Source: Discostella pseudostelligera
Taxonomy: Eukaryota; Bacillariophyta; Thalassiosirophyceae; Thalassiosirales; Thalassiosiraceae
DNA length: 26,345 nucleotides
Reading direction: 5' to 3'
NCBI GenBank assembly: GCA_036940085.1
Contig: JALLBK010000865.1
Coordinates: forward strand, 1-26,345
The notes below the pieces were generated by a model. The model had not been told where the DNA came from, did not search any database, and saw only the letters and a list, made by a program, of their open reading frames with translations. Every line of letters begins with the position of its first letter. Position 1 is the stretch's first letter. Made by a program: the position numbers and the translations under genes. Positions 10,899 to 18,666 of this stretch are shown piece after piece.

Positions 10899-13730
10899 CT
10901 ACAGTTTCTCAACCTCCTTTTCCCTGATTTCGTTATCCACAATGCCGTTACTTTCAGAGTCCTCCTCCGACTCTGATTCAACCTCACGTTTCTTTGGCGC
11001 AGGAGATGTGTTGGCTTCCACAACTTGCTTCACCAATGCCTTCATGGTGTCCTTCTGTTTAGGTTTCGACACGTCGCCTTCTTTTGCAGGCTTGTCAGAT
11101 GCAGCGCCCGTGCTGTCTGATTTGGAATCAACTTCAATTCCTGCTTCGTCGCCATTTGCACCTTCGTCAACTTCGTCGTCATCCTTTTCAACTCCCAGTT
11201 GGGCCATCACTGACTCTTCTTCAAATCTCTCCAATTCCTTGCCACTCAAAACCTCCCTCCGCTTCTCCGCCAAAATATAATTTACTTCCTCGGCCGGAAA
11301 TCCCAAACTACGAAGCACTGCTCCTCCAAAAGGAAGTGTCAACAGAAGGTTGTCTTCTGGAAAGATAGGGACCATGGCCGCTACATCCAAAGTAGATTGA
11401 AGACGTTTGGCATGATCAGCATCCTTGGCTCGAGCAAAGATAGGCTTGTCGGGGTAGAGTCTCCTCAATGCAATGACAGCACGAGTTGCTTCAGCCTTAT
11501 CCGAAATGGTAACAATAACGGCCTTTGCCTTGCCAATATTGAATGCTTCTGCCACTTCCTGACGTCCGACATCACCAAAGAAGACAGGAAGACCCTTGTT
11601 CCTTGCCTGAATGGCCTTTCTCGGGTCCTTTTCCATGCCAACATATTTGACAAATTTCTTATCTAACAAGTCGCAAACAACTTTTCCAACCACTCCGTAT
11701 CCCACCACAACAACGAATCCAGTGTCTGCATCCGATTCAGTGATTTCTAAAGCATCATCATCTTGGCCCATGTAATGGGTGAAGTTCGAGCCTTCCTCTA
11801 ACTTCTGTGCAATGTTGCTTCCCACCTCGTCCAAGAGAGGTGTCAATGCCATGGTCAAACTGACGCATGTCAGTAACATTTTGGTAGTGCCCTTATCCAA
11901 AATCCCAAGACTTCTTGCCAGTGCAAACGCAACGAAGGCAAATTCCCCACCCTGGCTCAATATCAATCCAGTCCTCGTAGATGTTGAATCACTTAACCCG
12001 AACAACTTGCACAATAGTACAAGGATTCCTGCCTTCAATCCTAAAATACCCGCCACGATTGCCGAGACAATCGGCAAGTTATTGGCAATCAAATGAATAT
12101 CAATCTCAAACCCAACCGTCACGAAGAATAATCCGAGAAGAATGCCTCGAAAGGGCGCAATATCTGCCTCCACCTGGTACCTGTATTTCGTTTCAGACAA
12201 CAGTACGCCAGCTAAGAATGCTCCCAGAGTATTGCTGAGCCCCAATCCCTCTGTCAAAAACGACATTCCAAGCGCAGTGAACAAAATCACACCAAGGAAC
12301 GCCTCTTGGGAATTAGCGGCCGCAACGGTCTTGAACAATGGGTTCAATGCAAACCGTCCAGCCATGGCAATACCACTCAATGCCATTGCTGCCTTGACGA
12401 GAGCACTCCCCAATGCCGATGCCATACTACCACTCCCCGCCAAGATGGGCGTGGCCACCAATAGAGGTACCACCGCCAAATCTTGAAGCAACAATACACC
12501 AAAACTCGCCTTCCCAAATCGTGTCGCTAGCTCCTTCTTATCCTTGATCAATTGCAGAACAAAGGCAGAACTACTCAAACTCAATGCTCCACCCACCACT
12601 ACCGAAGCGGGACCGCTCAAGCCTCCAAAAAATTTGGCCGCCAATCCTAGCACCACCGCCGTTAGGGTATACTGACTCAAACCCAAACCAAACACATCCT
12701 TCTTCATACTCTTCAATCGTTCCACGCTCAACTCAATCCCCATCTCAAATAGGAAGAAGACAATACCTAACTCGGCCAATGTTTCCGTGGTATGTATTCC
12801 AGAAATCACACCAAATCCATTCGGTCCTAACAACATTCCACTGGCTAAGAATCCAAGGATGGGCGAAGTGCCCACCAACTTACACAAGGGTGTGATTAAT
12901 GCCGTGGCGAAGAGTAAGAACAAGGTGTCACTCTTTGGTCCTTTCATATATTTGTTTAAATCGGAGATGGCCTCACGGAATGTCTTTTGTGTTTGAGTCG
13001 ATAGCTCCTCGACGGCCTCGAAGCCAGAGTTGGACGAGGATGTAGCACCCTTTTTGGAGGCACCTCCACCGCGGAGTTCGTCCCATTGGTTGACAATGGT
13101 ACGGTCTACATGCAAGATGGATGAATCGGATGACGTACGATGCTGTTTGCCATGTTGTGAGAGGATGTAGTTGAACACTCCCCCCACCTTGGATGCAAGA
13201 CCAACACTGGATGCTCCCCCACCACGAGCCATCACCGATGATGAAACATCAGATGAAGTAGTAGATGATGATGGAGAGGTGAATACATCAGTGTGTCGTC
13301 CCGTACTAATAAAGAAGAGGGCTGAAAATGCCATGGCCAAACTGACAAACTTATTCTTGAATGCATCTCTCTTTGACACTTTGTTACTACCACGGATCTT
13401 GTGTGCAATTTTGGACACTGCCGATCGGATGATACCACGGCGATGACTACTACTATCTTCGAAACTACTACTACTCCTTGTCATTGACAGTTGAGTGTTG
13501 CTCGTGCTAGTGGATGAAGAAAATGAATGGATTGGCGTCGGCGTCGTCGTTTGCCAGATACCAGATCGTCCATGAGCATATTTCGTGCTCATAGGCGATG
13601 ACAATGTTGCACCACCAAGATTCCCATTCTTAGATAGCGATAATGCATCGACAGTAATTGCAGCTGAAATGAAAATCGTCAGCGTTGCCCAAACTCGTAA
13701 CATGCTTGATAGATTCATAACCGGCTTCAT
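10899..13730 (-). CDS. KEA-type K+/H+ antiporter (CPA2) with TrkA-N domain, probably plastid-targeted
   Basis: This is a single-exon ORF of 943 residues. Residues 9-29 form a signal-peptide-like segment ending in VDA before LSLS. A Ser/Thr-rich stretch follows, the shape of a stramenopile plastid leader. An extra hydrophobic segment lies near 129-143, and RGGGAS occurs twice (near 169 and 220). The transporter core, about 268-640, is of Na+/H+ exchanger fold: GILGF-like SPILGFLASGMLLGPNGFG, ELGIVFFLFEMGIELS, GGALSLSSSAFVLQL, LLLQDLAVVPLL with the ion-pair Gln416-Asp417, and ILSQGGEFAFVAFAL. A Rossmann nucleotide-binding domain of TrkA-N type follows at 672-795, with GYGVVG at 677-682 and FFGDVGRQEVAEAFNI. 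The C-terminal tail is acidic and Lys-rich. By family, it exchanges K+ for H+ across a plastid membrane, with the Rossmann domain gating by nucleotide. Whether envelope or thylakoid cannot be decided. Confidence 0.9.
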   Translation of the reverse strand: MKPVMNLSSMLRVWATLTIFISAAITVDALSLSKNGNLGGATLSSPMSTKYAHGRSGIWQTTTPTPIHSFSSSTSTSNTQLSMTRSSSSFEDSSSHRRGIIRSAVSKIAHKIRGSNKVSKRDAFKNKFVSLAMAFSALFFISTGRHTDVFTSPSSSTTSSDVSSSVMARGGGASSVGLASKVGGVFNYILSQHGKQHRTSSDSSILHVDRTIVNQWDELRGGGASKKGATSSSNSGFEAVEELSTQTQKTFREAISDLNKYMKGPKSDTLFLLFATALITPLCKLVGTSPILGFLASGMLLGPNGFGVISGIHTTETLAELGIVFFLFEMGIELSVERLKSMKKDVFGLGLSQYTLTAVVLGLAAKFFGGLSGPASVVVGGALSLSSSAFVLQLIKDKKELATRFGKASFGVLLLQDLAVVPLLVATPILAGSGSMASALGSALVKAAMALSGIAMAGRFALNPLFKTVAAANSQEAFLGVILFTALGMSFLTEGLGLSNTLGAFLAGVLLSETKYRYQVEADIAPFRGILLGLFFVTVGFEIDIHLIANNLPIVSAIVAGILGLKAGILVLLCKLFGLSDSTSTRTGLILSQGGEFAFVAFALARSLGILDKGTTKMLLTCVSLTMALTPLLDEVGSNIAQKLEEGSNFTHYMGQDDDALEITESDADTGFVVVVGYGVVGKVVCDLLDKKFVKYVGMEKDPRKAIQARNKGLPVFFGDVGRQEVAEAFNIGKAKAVIVTISDKAEATRAVIALRRLYPDKPIFARAKDADHAKRLQSTLDVAAMVPIFPEDNLLLTLPFGGAVLRSLGFPAEEVNYILAEKRREVLSGKELERFEEESVMAQLGVEKDDDEVDEGANGDEAGIEVDSKSDSTGAASDKPAKEGDVSKPKQKDTMKALVKQVVEANTSPAPKKREVESESEEDSESNGIVDNEIREKEVEKL

Positions 13731-13831
13731 CTTGTACTACTGATGTGACGGCGCCACTTGTTCAATCTATCACTGAATCTGCTCTCGTACAGAAGTCTGC
13801 TTCGCCTTCGGGGCAACTTTTATTTCCTATT

Positions 13832-14032
13832 CTACTCCAGCTTGGCACAGCCAACTTTCTTTCGACTGTATTTAATTGCGTCCGGCCGCTGACCCAATTG
13901 TCTCTTGACCCTTGTCCTTCGCGGCTCTCCTCCGTTGAATTGTTGCTGGGAGATGGGGCTGTAGCCTGTAGCTGTATCTAGCTTGCTCTTTGCCTTTCCT
14001 TTGCTTGCTTTGCTTGAAGTCGTCATCGTCAT
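13832..14032 (-). other. Small basic ORF or leader ORF upstream of the antiporter
   Basis: An ATG-initiated 66-codon frame on the same strand as the antiporter ends about 100 bp before its start codon. The product would be Ser/Lys/Arg-rich (SSKASKGKAKSK near the start, EPRRTRVKRQLGQRP later). I recognise no family. It may be an upstream ORF in the antiporter leader, a small protein, or chance. Confidence 0.2.
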
Positions 14033-14543
14033 CTCCGACGTGGGATGATGGAGGGCGGGAAGACATCGGCGATCATTCTACACACGTCATCCATTCTCGA
14101 ACCGTCGCTAAATCTGAATCTCGAGATTGAGTGACGTCAGGTTCACCCGTCTGTCCGTAGTTGTGCAAGCGAGAGGAGGTGGGAGGCGGACACGTGGAAG
14201 CGGTGGGGTGTTGCAATACATGATGCATACTGTGCAAGCGATGCAAGAGCAAGAGAAGCGAATGAAAGAGAGGATCGATTGGGATTTGGGATGCGATGGA
14301 GAGTGGAGATGGAGTGCACGTGAAAATGTAGGCGATGGAGTGGATGCAAGCGAGTGAGTGGAGAGGTATGGTAGGTGCACGTGCCCATGCACGAATTTCG
14401 CCACCAGGTGAAGAGGGCGCATTGCATGAAAGTTTCTCGGCAATTCTTCCTCAGTAGCTACCATACTATGTTCAATTAAATACATCTTCGATATATTGAA
14501 GATCTACCACATCTCCCAACGATGTGTGTGTGTTATTCGCAAC

Positions 14544-14795
14544 ACAAAATTTAATTATCATCCTCGGGAGCATGTTCATGCTTGATGAAAAAATTACCCG
14601 TGAAGTCATCCATTGAAAATGGTATTGCTTCATTCCATTCACATCCGCCGCATTAGCATGTACATCACAGATCACCCTTCCAACGGTGCATGCAATCCTT
14701 AACAAAATTCAATTTCATCCTCGGGAATTTCTGTCTCTTCTGATGATTCCCCGAGAAGTCATTAATGAAAATTGTTGCATTCCATTTGCACGCAC
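14544..14795. repeat. Two diverged copies of a ~100-bp segment
   Basis: The segment beginning ACAAAATTTAATTATCATCC at 14546 resembles that beginning ACAAAATTCAATTTCATCCT near 14702, about 157 bp later. Both share CATCCTCGGGA, GAAGTCAT, TGAAAAT and CATTCCATT in order, with small indels. Read on the minus strand, parts resemble the 3' coding end of the neighbouring gene (C-x-W followed by DDF-x-GN), suggesting decayed tandem copies of that gene's last segment. Confidence 0.5.
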
Positions 14796-14816
14796 TCATC
14801 AGTTCTGCTGCTCAAT

Positions 14817-15830
14817 CTATGCCATGCTCGCAACATTGTTCAAACGTTCCTCTTCAATCTCTGAACAAATGTCATCAAATTTACCACGAACCTTCCAACT
14901 GCATGTTCCGTTTGCACACAATGTCTGCCATGGTTGTTGCTGTTTGATACTCGTCGAGGACTCTCCAAGAAAACAAAGGGGTTCATTCTCTTCATCATCT
15001 TCCGACGAAGATGACGATGACAAAGTGTCACTAAATGATGGCGACAACGCATTCATTTGTTCATTCAACCGCTGCATCTCCTTCTTGGCAGCATCCTTCG
15101 CCTTCCGCAAACTCCACTGACCAAATGGTTCCCATCCCTCCCGTTCTCCATGTCGTTCAATCACCTTCTTTCGTATATTCGAGTGAGAGCAGCATCCATA
15201 CATTCGCACTACGGTAATTTCCATGCCTCCACCTCCTGCTCCGGATGCCTTGCTTTGTATTTTGAATTCAAACGGTCGATACTTCTTCTTACACACTGGT
15301 ATACCAATATTTTTGTAATTTTCCCATCCACGATGTTTGTCCTGTCCCCATAATTCGTTGATACGTTGTATAGCACGGCCTTGGAGGGTGTCGGTGGCGG
15401 CCGAGGGGTGGAACATGGACCCGCCGTATTGTTCGCCAGTGCTCACTAGATATACGAGAGAGAGTAGAGAGAAAAATAAATGGGGGTAGAGATGCCGTGA
15501 GTTTGAATCTATAAATTAGATGAAGCTGTCATTGCAATATTTCAATGTATCTTACCAGGATAACCGCAGATAAAGCCAAGAGGCACTCTAGATGAAAAAG
15601 AAAAGATGCATTGATGTCAGAGCAGTGACGAAATAGGGTGGCGTGGCCAGGCACCAGGCATATCAATGACAAAAAAGAAATAATAGCAAGCAGCTAATAT
15701 TGTACTCATGCCACTACAAATATAATGCGCGCTTGCTCGTTCCTCCCACATAATAGATTACCTAAAAAAACTCACCTGTCGGGTATGGCACTGGCGGTAA
15801 CCTTGGATCAGTCACTGGGCAAAATGCCAT
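14817..15830 (-). CDS. Unrecognised 237-residue protein (three exons, one of 30 nt)
   Basis: I propose exons 15830-15776, 15585-15556 and 15445-14817 on the minus strand. The donors are GTGAGT and GTAAGA, acceptors AG, and the phases join without a stop. The joined start reads MAFCPVTDPRLPPVPYPT, then VPLGFICGYP from the 30-nt exon, then VSTGEQYGGSMFHPSAA. The Pro/Gly-rich style runs smoothly across both junctions, which is the main support. The middle holds RINELWGQDKHRGWENYKN, PVCKKKYRPFEFKI, MEITVVRMYGCCSHSNIRKK and EPFGQWSLRKAKDAAKKEMQ. It has several Cys but no signal peptide or membrane segment. The C-terminal third is Ser/Asp/Glu-rich, then CANGTCSWKVRGKFDDI. I do not recognise the family. 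An alternative upstream frame (MNTTTTTTINLVPKP, basic) ends at a stop just before the first donor and may be a leader ORF. Confidence 0.65.
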
Positions 15831-16285
15831 AATCGTCACCATACACCCGAGCATCGGAGCCCGAGTGTCGTCGTTTGAAAGTGCGTGCCGATCGACGCGT
15901 GCCGATGGTAGCGTCTTGTTGACGCTTCGAGCGGCGTGGCTTGGGCACTAGGTTGATGGTAGTAGTGGTGGTGGTGTTCATTGTTTTATTGGGTGCTATT
16001 GATATTATTGAATGCAATTTTAGCAATGATGCGATCTTCTTCCTCCATCGAATTCTGCGCTACGATATCCGCCGCCATCGCCCATCGCAATGGCAATGGC
16101 GAAGGCGATTTTTTTGTGGTGAGCGGAGTGTTTACGAACACGTGGGCGAAACTAGCGGGAAGAAAATTTATGGCGGGAAGGCAATCTCTCGACTTCTTCT
16201 CCTCCACCTGCCCTCCACCACCCAAACATCCCCAATCTTCGATCTCAATCCTCATCAATCCTCATCACCATCACCATGGCGAAGA
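15831..16285. promoter_or_regulatory. Divergent promoter region with CACGTG and GCGGGAA boxes
   Basis: This lies between the start of the 237-residue gene and my preferred start of the phosphopantetheinyl transferase. CACGTGGG begins at 16139, AGCGGGAA at 16154 and TGGCGGGAA at 16171. That clustering matches the other motif modules in the window and argues that 16140-16180 is promoter or leader rather than coding. The region also stays open in the transferase frame back to an ATG at 15956, which would add a hydrophobic MVVVVVVFIVLLGAI leader. Confidence 0.5.
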
Positions 16286-17779
16286 ATGGGCAGGGCTCGC
16301 GTACTACTACGGAAAGAGTCGAACAACCCCCCACCCACACCGACGTTGACCTTATCGATAGTTCAATTAGACTCCTCCATCCGTCAGATTGATTGTCCAG
16401 TAACAGACATTGTCACACGCGTATTGGATCATCATTGTTGCATCACACCCCAGGACGCTCTCGAATTAATATTGGTGAGACAGCAGCATCGGAATCAAAA
16501 TGATGATACACCTTCATCTACTATCCTCCAGCGAAATACGAAATGTCACACAACGACACTTCGTGAAACGGTAGAAAAGTCTATATTTCGATATATCCGT
16601 GATACCGACCGCTGGATAGCATTAACCTCCCTGCTCTTGAAAAGTTTGGCATGGTATCGTTCGCTTGATTCTGCCAACAATGTTGGCATGCTACTATCGT
16701 CAATCGATGATGCGACGACGACAACGACGATGCTTTCGGATATCAAAGAACATAAAGTCTTACCCATTATTGATCTACCACGCACCAAGTACAATCGACC
16801 ATATCTACCACAACATATCATAGATGATTCCTCCCAATCTCGACATAAAAACGATGGCGAAGGCGAAGTTGAAACAGTTCACGAAAATCGGTGTAGCAAA
16901 ATGAATATTTCCCATCAATACCCGTGGGTATGTATGGTCCAGCTATCACATACAACAACACAATCTAATGCAATACCATTGCATTCGTCGCTCGGGATAG
17001 ATGTCGTGACATTTCATGCACCCATCGATCAAATTACACCGACTACATTCGACTATGTATCATCCTTTAGTCATTGCTTCACACCATGGGAATGGGATCG
17101 AATCATCAATCGTAAGGTGTTGTTATCATCGGGATTTCGTTTTGGAAGTAAGAGGATTTCTACTGGACGACGGAGTGATACATCCATGCTACAGGAATTC
17201 TATTTACGTTGGTCGATGAAGGAGGCGTATACCAAGGCTATTGGATTAGGAATGCATATGAATTTTCACGAGTTTGAGACAAGATTATGTCTTATTGATG
17301 ATGATGATGACAACATGCACTTAGACGAAGAGGAGGGAATATGGACTTCTATCACCAGACACATGCAATCGAAGGACGACGACGGAAAGAAGATTGTGAA
17401 TGTGGAGGACAATGCTCAATTTCCAGTTGTTGGTAGAGTGCGACACACCAATCCGTTACCATCGTCAATGTGGGAAGAATGGGAGTTTATTTTCATCTCA
17501 TTGAACAACACCGCAGTTCACGAAATCAAACGTGGTGACGAGGACAAGGATGGATTGTTGCCTGCATGTGCCTGCATTTGCATAGGACCATCGTTGTCGA
17601 GGAAGAAGAAAAAGACAAATTGTCCATCCGTATTGTTGCGTAATGTCGAAAGAAAGGAACCTTCCGTTATTGCTCGTATTGAAGCATTGTTATTGTTGGA
17701 GGTACTTGAGCTCCATGGTCATGATGTTGCCCTAGGCCGAGACGGCGGATTAGATGATGGCCACGTGGAAGAGTATTGA
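16286..17779 (+). CDS. 4'-phosphopantetheinyl transferase (Sfp/AASDHPPT type)
   Basis: This single-exon ORF is 497 residues from this start. The enzyme moves the phosphopantetheine arm of coenzyme A onto a Ser of carrier proteins (fatty acid, polyketide or aminoadipate systems). Visible family elements are FRYIRDTDRWIALTSLLLKS at 101, the RPYLP region at 171, MNISHQYPW at 206, LGIDVVTF at 236 with Mg-binding Asp239, FSHCFTPWEWDRI at 261 with Glu269, and YLRWSMKEAYTKAIGLG at 306 with Glu313 and Lys317. All catalytic elements are therefore present. It is longer than the usual 220-310 residues because of His/Asp/Ser-rich inserts and a C-terminal extension. The start is uncertain: an in-frame ATG at 15956 would give 607 residues with a hydrophobic leader and possible organelle targeting. 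I prefer 16286 because promoter-type boxes lie between the two ATGs. A CACGTG box overlaps the last codons. Confidence 0.8.
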   Translation: MGRARVLLRKESNNPPPTPTLTLSIVQLDSSIRQIDCPVTDIVTRVLDHHCCITPQDALELILVRQQHRNQNDDTPSSTILQRNTKCHTTTLRETVEKSIFRYIRDTDRWIALTSLLLKSLAWYRSLDSANNVGMLLSSIDDATTTTTMLSDIKEHKVLPIIDLPRTKYNRPYLPQHIIDDSSQSRHKNDGEGEVETVHENRCSKMNISHQYPWVCMVQLSHTTTQSNAIPLHSSLGIDVVTFHAPIDQITPTTFDYVSSFSHCFTPWEWDRIINRKVLLSSGFRFGSKRISTGRRSDTSMLQEFYLRWSMKEAYTKAIGLGMHMNFHEFETRLCLIDDDDDNMHLDEEEGIWTSITRHMQSKDDDGKKIVNVEDNAQFPVVGRVRHTNPLPSSMWEEWEFIFISLNNTAVHEIKRGDEDKDGLLPACACICIGPSLSRKKKKTNCPSVLLRNVERKEPSVIARIEALLLLEVLELHGHDVALGRDGGLDDGHVEEY

Positions 17780-17858
17780 CGCCCGCTAAAAAGTCTCCGC
17801 ATCTCCCGCCATATTCAAGGCGTTTGACTTTTGGCGGGAGAATTCGAGTTTCCCGCCA
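17761..17858. promoter_or_regulatory. CACGTG box followed by three E2F-like boxes
   Basis: CCACGTGG starts at 17761, inside the last codons of the transferase. TCTCCCGCCA lies at 17802-17811, TTTGGCGGGA at 17830-17839 and TCCCGCCA at 17851-17858. The first two form a 10-bp inverted pair (17802-17811 with 17832-17841) with a 20-nt loop. The combination mirrors 20799-20968. Confidence 0.5.
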
Positions 17859-17881
17859 GATTTGTTGTGTCTAAAGGACGA

Positions 17882-17963
17882 TACCGAGAGTCTCGCGAGA
17901 CTGTACCGGTCTCGCCGGGTGCGGGACGAGACCAGTCTCGTGTCTCGCTGGGCGAGACCGGTA
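17882..17963. repeat. Nested palindromes built from GAGAC/GTCTC
   Basis: GTCTCGCGAGAC at 17890-17901 is a perfect 12-bp palindrome. TACCGGTCTCGCC (17904-17916) pairs perfectly with GGCGAGACCGGTA (17951-17963). Inside that stem, ACGAGAC (17926-17932) pairs with GTCTCGT (17935-17941) across a 2-nt loop. The stretch could form a cruciform or RNA stem-loop, or bind a dimeric factor: TCTCGCGAGA is a known palindromic promoter element in animals. Confidence 0.75.
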
Positions 17964-18085
17964 CGAGATAGACCTCTAATCAAATCAATACTAATTCCAA
18001 CGTATCTTAAATTTATATTTAAAATTCAATGAATTCCGCTTTATATGAGAGATAGAGAGAGAGATATTGTACCAAGCCGGAAATT

Positions 18086-18421
18086 ATCACGAAATAATGA
18101 CGGATGACGGCGCCTTCATTTCCCTGCCGGCGGAACGCACCGTCCACCACCACCACCACCACGACGAACCATAGATTACCCCAATGCCGATGGGAAGTAA
18201 TCTATGAGGAAGCGGCAACACCCGGCACTGAATCCAATAAAGAGAGAAAGAGACGATATATGGAATATTTGAGCATCAGATAATGATGTAGATAGCTCCC
18301 TGCCGTTGAATCTCTGCTCGCATGCATGATGATTATGTTGGGAAATTATCTGAAATTATTAGGATTAGTGGGAAGGTGCCCCGATCGGAACGCCGTTGAA
18401 TCTGCATTATTATTTCGTGAT
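18086..18421. repeat. 13-bp inverted repeat 336 bp end to end
   Basis: ATCACGAAATAAT at 18086-18098 is matched in inverse orientation by ATTATTTCGTGAT at 18409-18421. A related direct word, GGAAATTATC, occurs near 18079 and 18340. This could mark the ends of a small non-autonomous transposon, but I see no clear target-site duplication beside the arms. Confidence 0.4.
18170..18206. repeat. Perfect 10-bp hairpin
   Basis: CATAGATTAC (18170-18179) and GTAATCTATG (18197-18206) form a perfect stem with a 17-nt loop. It lies directly after a (CCA)n run. It could be a transcription end signal, an RNA structure or a piece of a mobile element. Confidence 0.6.
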
Positions 18422-18666
18422 GGCGATGTTTTGAAAGAAAACAATCATCATGTGGGGAAATACATAGCCCCGAAATTTTGAGGTTGCGAAGGAAGCGGCA
18501 ACATTGTGCACGCCACAATAATCATTACTCCATCTTCCATCTTCTACGCTGATGCTGCTGATGGGCCGGAAGCAGGGAGAACAAACGCTCGATGAGAGAT
18601 ATTAATCGGCCACTCTTATTTTTCGATGGCCATGTCGATGGATTGCTGATATAATCTTCCAAAACC

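Larger units (their letters stand above)
13731..14816. promoter_or_regulatory. Intergenic region upstream of the antiporter and downstream of the 237-residue gene
   Basis: No gene is convincing in these 1086 bp. The antiporter promoter should lie at the low-coordinate end. Three CACGTG cores occur at 14191-14196 (GGACACGTGGAAG), 14315-14320 and 14378-14383. Neither strand of 14100-14480 gives recognisable protein. The part 14544-14795 contains two diverged copies of a sequence listed separately. Confidence 0.5.
17780..18666. other. Repeat-rich intergenic region before the first paralogue
   Basis: No gene is supported in these 887 bp. It holds a cluster of TGGCGGGA boxes, a nested palindrome cluster, a GAGA-rich run near 18045-18063, a hairpin at 18170-18206 and a widely spaced 13-bp inverted repeat. 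Short words also recur: GGAAGCGGCAACA near 18209 and 18490, and GCCGTTGAATCT near 18303 and 18392. These suggest an old non-autonomous element or duplicated noncoding DNA. The 3' end should contain the promoter of the gene at 18667. Confidence 0.5.

Noticed and set aside
14108..14485. 125-codon minus-strand frame in the antiporter upstream region
   Set aside because: Low-complexity His/Ser/Pro content, overlapping alternatives in other frames on both strands and no recognisable motif.
15808..16026. 72-codon basic frame on the minus strand upstream of the 237-residue gene
   Set aside because: It ends at a stop before the first donor site and cannot join the downstream exons in frame. It may be a leader ORF, so it is mentioned with that gene rather than called.
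18144..18164. CCACCA run as a His- or Pro-rich coding segment
   Set aside because: It sits in a region without an open frame of useful length and is better read as a simple repeat.
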